64,000 nucleotides of DNA from Sphingomonas sp. RIT328. GTDB taxonomy: Bacteria > Pseudomonadota > Alphaproteobacteria > Sphingomonadales > Sphingomonadaceae. Shown one piece after another: positions 60,455-64,000 of this stretch. Position 1 is the stretch's first letter, and each line of letters opens with the position of its first letter. The notes under the pieces are model-generated. The model saw only the letters and a list, made by a program, of their open reading frames with translations. It was not told the origin of the DNA and did not search any database. The position numbers and the translations under genes were made by a program. The stretch covers positions 62,001 to 126,000 of the forward strand of contig NZ_JFYV01000055.1 of assembly GCF_000632225.1 (NCBI RefSeq). Reading direction: 5' to 3'.

Positions 60455-60640
60455 GCGGTCGCGGCGTTCACGGCTGCTGTTGAAGGGGTTGGCGCAGAGG
60501 ACGCGGCGGGGCGGCGTTCCGGGAGGCCGTGGTCCGTTCCACCGCACGAGGCGCGGCCACAATCCCGGCGACGCCTTCCTCCGTGCCGCTGGACGCTAAC
60601 CGATTCGAGCGGGATGAACAGGAGCGCGCCTATCGGGGCG

Positions 60641-62029
60641 CTAGTCCCGCACGTCCCCCTCGCCGACGACGCCCGCGCTGCCGATCGACCGGTCGATCAA
60701 GCCGGACCGGCACATCCACCAGAACAGCAGCACCCCCGGCAAGGCCGCGACCGTCGTCCCCCAATAGAAGGCGACATAGCCGAAGCTGTCGACCAGCCGC
60801 CCGGTCGTCGTCGCGGTGAGCACGCGGCCGACGATGCTCGCCGCCGCCGAGATCATCGCATATTGCGCCGCGGTGAAGCGCAGGTCGCACAGCGCCGAGA
60901 AATAGGCGACGACGGTGACGCCGCCGATCCCGCTCGACATATTCTCGAACGCCATCGCGCCGGCGAGCCCGATATTGCTGTGCCCCGCCCCGGCGAGCAG
61001 CGCGAAGGCGGCGTTGGAGACCATCATCAGGATCAGGCTGAGCATCACCGATCGCTTGAGCCCCATGCGCGCATAGAGCACGCCACCGATCGCGATGCCG
61101 ACCCAGAAGGCCCAGAAGCCGATGACGACGTCGTAGAGCGCGATCTCGTCGTTGCTGAAACGGAGATCGTCGAGCAGCAGCCGCAGCGCCTGCTGCCCCA
61201 GCGTATCGCCGATCTTGTGGAGCAGGATGAAGGCGAGGATGATGATCGCGCCGTGGCGGCGGAAGAATTCCGCGAACGGGCTGACGATCGACGCGCCAAG
61301 CTCGGCGAGCCCGCGGCGCCGCACCGGCTCGCGCCGCCGCGTCGGCTCGCCGCGCGTCACCGCCACCACCATCGCCGGCAGCGCGAAGACGATGCAGGCA
61401 AGATAGGCGACGTGCCAGTCCGCTCGTGCCGCGATCACCAGCGCGAGCGAGCCGGCGAGCACCGAGCCGATCTTCCAGCCATATTGCGTCATCCCCGATC
61501 CGACGCCCATCTGCTCGGGTTCGAGCGTCTCGATGCGATAGGCGTCGATGACGATGTCATAGGTCGCGCCGGCGAAGCCGACGAGGATCGTCGCGACGAT
61601 CGTCGCCTGCAGGCTCGCCGCCGGATCGACCAGCGCGAGATTGACGATCGCGGCGATCACCAGCACGCCGCTGAGCAGCACCCACGACACCCGCTGCCCC
61701 AGCCGGCCGATCACCGGCAGCCGCACGCCATCGACCATCCACGCCCATAGCGGCTTGAGATTGTAGACGAGGAAGCCGAGCGTGAAGGCGGTGATCGTGC
61801 TCTTGTCGAGCCCGTCCTGCTTGAGCCGCGTGGTCAGCGTCGCGCCGATCATCGTGAAGGCGAGTCCCGACGATATGCCCATGAAGAACACCGCGACCGG
61901 GCCGCGCTCGGCATAAGGCGCGAGCGGGGCGAGCCGCGCGCGCATCGCCGCCGATCGACGCATCAGCGCGACGAGCAGCACCGTGACGGCCGCGACGATA
62001 ACGAAATAGAAATTGGTGCCGGTCAACAT
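60641..62029 (-). CDS. AmpG-like permease (MFS)
   Basis: A 462-residue major-facilitator membrane protein with about 12-14 helices, resembling AmpG, which imports muropeptides for cell-wall recycling. Typical stretches are GISSGLAFTMIGATLTTRLKQ, KPLWAWMVDGVRLP (a DRxxR-like loop), DIVIDAYRIETLEPEQMG and AFENMSSGIGGVTVVAYFSA. No beta-lactamase or ampR gene is nearby. The ATG at 62029 begins the conserved region; the upstream frame runs through an octamer repeat. Confidence 0.85.
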   Translation of the reverse strand: MLTGTNFYFVIVAAVTVLLVALMRRSAAMRARLAPLAPYAERGPVAVFFMGISSGLAFTMIGATLTTRLKQDGLDKSTITAFTLGFLVYNLKPLWAWMVDGVRLPVIGRLGQRVSWVLLSGVLVIAAIVNLALVDPAASLQATIVATILVGFAGATYDIVIDAYRIETLEPEQMGVGSGMTQYGWKIGSVLAGSLALVIAARADWHVAYLACIVFALPAMVVAVTRGEPTRRREPVRRRGLAELGASIVSPFAEFFRRHGAIIILAFILLHKIGDTLGQQALRLLLDDLRFSNDEIALYDVVIGFWAFWVGIAIGGVLYARMGLKRSVMLSLILMMVSNAAFALLAGAGHSNIGLAGAMAFENMSSGIGGVTVVAYFSALCDLRFTAAQYAMISAAASIVGRVLTATTTGRLVDSFGYVAFYWGTTVAALPGVLLFWWMCRSGLIDRSIGSAGVVGEGDVRD

Positions 62030-62103
62030 CGCCGCGACACTAGCGCCAATTTTGCCCGCGCCTAGCGGGTTTGGCGGTGACGCCGGTCCGGCTGTGCAGG
62101 TCT

Positions 62104-62236
62104 CGGTTCGCGCAGAGGCGCGGAGGGCGCAGAACCCTTGTGGGCAGCCCATGCCGCCCGCGGGCCACCAGCCCGGCGTGCGTCATCGTGTGGCTATGCA
62201 AAGCTTCCCTGCGCCCTCCGCGCCTCGGCGCGAACC
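62104..62236. repeat. Inverted pair of octamer-type repeats (imperfect)
   Basis: CGCAGAGGCGCGGAGGGCGC (from about 62111) and GCGCCCTCCGCGCCTCGGCG (from about 62211) are inverted near-copies, about 70 bp apart, closely related in sequence and layout to the pair at 43180-43301. They lie in the 223-bp gap between the permease start and the receiver-protein stop. Confidence 0.75.
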
Positions 62237-62252
62237 GGTCTTCGCCCGGCGG

Positions 62253-62723
62253 TCAGCGGGCATCGATCTCCGGCCCGGGCGCGACGGGCGCAGCATCGGG
62301 GATCGCGAACAGCCGGAAGCCGGTCGGCAGCCGCCGCGTCTTGCGGCCGGCGATGTTCGCTTCGATCGCCTCGATCGCGCCGATCAGGTCACGCTGCTGA
62401 TAGGGTTTGGCGAGGCAGCCCGCGGCGAGCGCCATCGCCTCGGCGGGGAAATTGCCGGTGACGAACAGTACCGCGACGCCGCGCTCTCCCGCGGCCCGCG
62501 CGACATCCAGCCCCGATCCGTCGGCGAGATTGACGTCGAGCAGCACCAGGTCGACGTCCGAGTCCGATCGCAGCACCGCAATCGCCTCGGCGACGCGGTC
62601 GACGGTGGCGACGATCTGATAGCTCGCGTCGCTCAGCAGATGTTCGGTGTCGAAGGCGATCAGCGGCTCGTCCTCGACGACGAGCACCCGGACGATCGAA
62701 CGTTTCTTCCTTCCGAACAACAT
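62253..62723 (-). CDS. Stand-alone response regulator receiver protein
   Basis: A 156-residue CheY-like protein with no output domain. Acidic pocket E17-D18, phospho-acceptor D63 (LLDVNLADG), T89 (VTGN) and K106 (LAKPY) are all present. The last 35 residues are Arg/Pro-rich and resemble no known domain. No histidine kinase is adjacent, so it is an orphan. Start at ATG 62723; upstream codons give a basic extension unlike receivers. Divergent from the pseudouridine synthase. Confidence 0.88.
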   Translation of the reverse strand: MLFGRKKRSIVRVLVVEDEPLIAFDTEHLLSDASYQIVATVDRVAEAIAVLRSDSDVDLVLLDVNLADGSGLDVARAAGERGVAVLFVTGNFPAEAMALAAGCLAKPYQQRDLIGAIEAIEANIAGRKTRRLPTGFRLFAIPDAAPVAPGPEIDAR

Positions 62724-62839
62724 CGCCACGCTCCGCCTGGCGCCGCACAAGTGATTACGCCTCCGCAGGATAACGCGCCGTACTCGGATCGGACGCAAAT
62801 AATTTCGCTGCCATGACAAATGCGCGTTATGGCCGCGCC

Positions 62840-64000
62840 ATGGCCCAATCCTCCGAACCCCGCAGCGGCGATCGCATCGCGAAACTGCTCGCCCGCGCCG
62901 GCATCGCCAGCCGCCGCGAGATCGAGCGCATGATCGCCGACGGCCGCGTCGCGCTCGACGGCACGGTGCTCGACACCCCCGCGACCGTGCTGCGCTCGCT
63001 CAACGGCGTCACCGTCGACGGCGAGCCGGTCGCGCAAGCCGAACCGACCCGCCTGTTCCTCTACCACAAGCCGACCGGCCTGCTGGTCACCGAACGCGAT
63101 CCCAAGGGACGGCCGACGATCTACGACCGGCTGCCCGACGATCTGCCGCGGCTGGTGCCGGTCGGCCGGCTCGACCTCAATACCGAAGGGCTGCTGCTGC
63201 TCACCACCGACGGCGGGTTCAAGCGCCAGCTCGAACTGCCCGCGACCGGCGTCGAGCGCAGCTATCGCGCGCGCGCCTACGGCAATGTCACGCAGCAGCA
63301 GCTGGAGGACCTTGCCGACGGGATCGAGATCGACGGCATCCGCTACGGCCCGATCGACGCCAATATCGAGCGGCGCACCGGCGCCAACGTCTGGATCGAG
63401 ATCACCATCACCGAAGGCAAGAACCGCGAGGTGCGGCGGGTGCTCGAACATCTCGACCTGCAGGTCAGCCGGCTGATCCGCACCCGCTATGGCCCCTTTC
63501 TGCTCGGCGACCTGCCGGTGGGCGGCATCGGCGAGGTCAAGCAGCATGAGATCGTCGCCTTCCGTCGCACGCTCAAGGGCGGCGTTCCCGAGGCGGACCT
63601 GATCGAGCCGCCGCGCGACGGCTTCCGTGCGGCGCCGGGCGCGGTCCGCCCGGCCCGCGCCCGCCCGCGCCCGATCGACGCGCCCGCCCCGCGCGAGGCA
63701 CAGGCCGCCGGACGCGGCGCCGCCCGCGCGCCGCGCCGCAGCGATGTGACCGCGAGCGGCATCGCGCCGCGTCCGGCGCGCCCCGGCGCGACCGGGGATC
63801 GCACGCGTCCCGTCCTGCGCGAGGGGCGCGAGATGCGCACGACAGCGGACGGCGAAGGCCAGCGCGGCCGGCCGCGCCGCGACGAGCGCGAGGCGCGGCC
63901 GGCTCGGTCATCGACGGGTAATGCACCCCGCGACGGGCAGCCGGCACGCGGTCGGCGCGGTGAGACCGAGACACGATCGACGCGGCCGACCACCGGTGCG
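62840..64000 (+). CDS. rluB: RsuA/RluB-family pseudouridine synthase (runs off the right edge)
   Basis: Makes pseudouridine in rRNA. The 387 residues visible have an S4 RNA-binding domain (RIAKLLARAGIASRREIERM, 12-31), the catalytic D112 in GRLDLNTEGLLLLT, GKNREVRRVLEHL, then from about residue 250 an Arg/Pro/Ala-rich low-complexity tail that is still open at the window end. An ATG 27 bp upstream (62813) is an alternative start. RluB rather than RsuA or RluE is inferred from the long basic tail. Confidence 0.88.
   Translation, partial: MAQSSEPRSGDRIAKLLARAGIASRREIERMIADGRVALDGTVLDTPATVLRSLNGVTVDGEPVAQAEPTRLFLYHKPTGLLVTERDPKGRPTIYDRLPDDLPRLVPVGRLDLNTEGLLLLTTDGGFKRQLELPATGVERSYRARAYGNVTQQQLEDLADGIEIDGIRYGPIDANIERRTGANVWIEITITEGKNREVRRVLEHLDLQVSRLIRTRYGPFLLGDLPVGGIGEVKQHEIVAFRRTLKGGVPEADLIEPPRDGFRAAPGAVRPARARPRPIDAPAPREAQAAGRGAARAPRRSDVTASGIAPRPARPGATGDRTRPVLREGREMRTTADGEGQRGRPRRDEREARPARSSTGNAPRDGQPARGRRGETETRSTRPTTGA

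Overview
The window is chromosomal DNA of a GC-rich alphaproteobacterium, most likely a Sphingomonas-like member of the Sphingomonadaceae. This rests on protein character and gene order: DUF2066-hda-ppk, the lapA-pyrF-trpFBA-accD-folC string, sdhB-zapE-mdh-sucD-sucA-sucB-lpd, and a DUF6628-like protein. It is dense housekeeping DNA with two tRNAs and no sign of prophage, insertion sequence, CRISPR array or plasmid functions.

Layout. 1-6183: ppk (cut by the left edge), hda and a DUF2066 protein on the minus strand; purM, purN, a YjbR-like and a membrane-anchored protein on the plus strand; then an isoprenylcysteine-methyltransferase-like membrane protein. 6366-13386: tRNA-Gly, an SRPBCC/alcohol dehydrogenase/SDR operon, tRNA-Tyr, rlmB, a 2Fe-2S ferredoxin, an AlkA-type glycosylase and an Nramp transporter. 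13466-25715: a seven-gene glycogen/trehalose operon (glgP, glgB, glgC, glgA, pgm, glgX, trehalase), most genes overlapping by 4 bp. 25717-41028: a minus-strand respiratory block holding cyoABCD, lpdA, sucB, sucA, sucD, mdh, zapE and sdhB, with extra small genes (DUF1877-like, GIY-YIG) set into the TCA operon and no sucC beside sucD. 41109-47384: a ClpP-like peptidase, an SDR, a GH2 beta-galactosidase, small secreted or membrane proteins and a hexapeptide acyltransferase. 47592-53334: a minus-strand operon of three exported proteins including an M48 metalloprotease, divergent from an EEP-fold hydrolase coupled to a patatin-like lipase. 53442-59956: lapA, pyrF, trpF, trpB, trpA, accD, folC. 60026-64000: a DUF6628-like protein, an AmpG-like permease, a stand-alone receiver protein and an RsuA-family pseudouridine synthase running off the right edge.

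Together the genes cover carbon storage (glycogen from glucose-1-phosphate, breakdown by phosphorylase and debranching enzyme, trehalose cleavage), the lower TCA cycle, a quinol oxidase, and purine, pyrimidine, tryptophan, fatty-acid and folate synthesis.

The less ordinary content is a set of short palindromic repeat families lying between genes (head-to-head pairs that look like REPINs, CTCTCCC/GGGAGAG hairpins, and inverted arrays of a GCGGAGGC-like octamer), the small genes of different base composition inside the TCA operon, an orphan ClpP-like protein whose catalytic Asp is not apparent, and two clusters of secreted or lipolytic proteins whose role is unclear. No clearly new defence or mobile system was seen.
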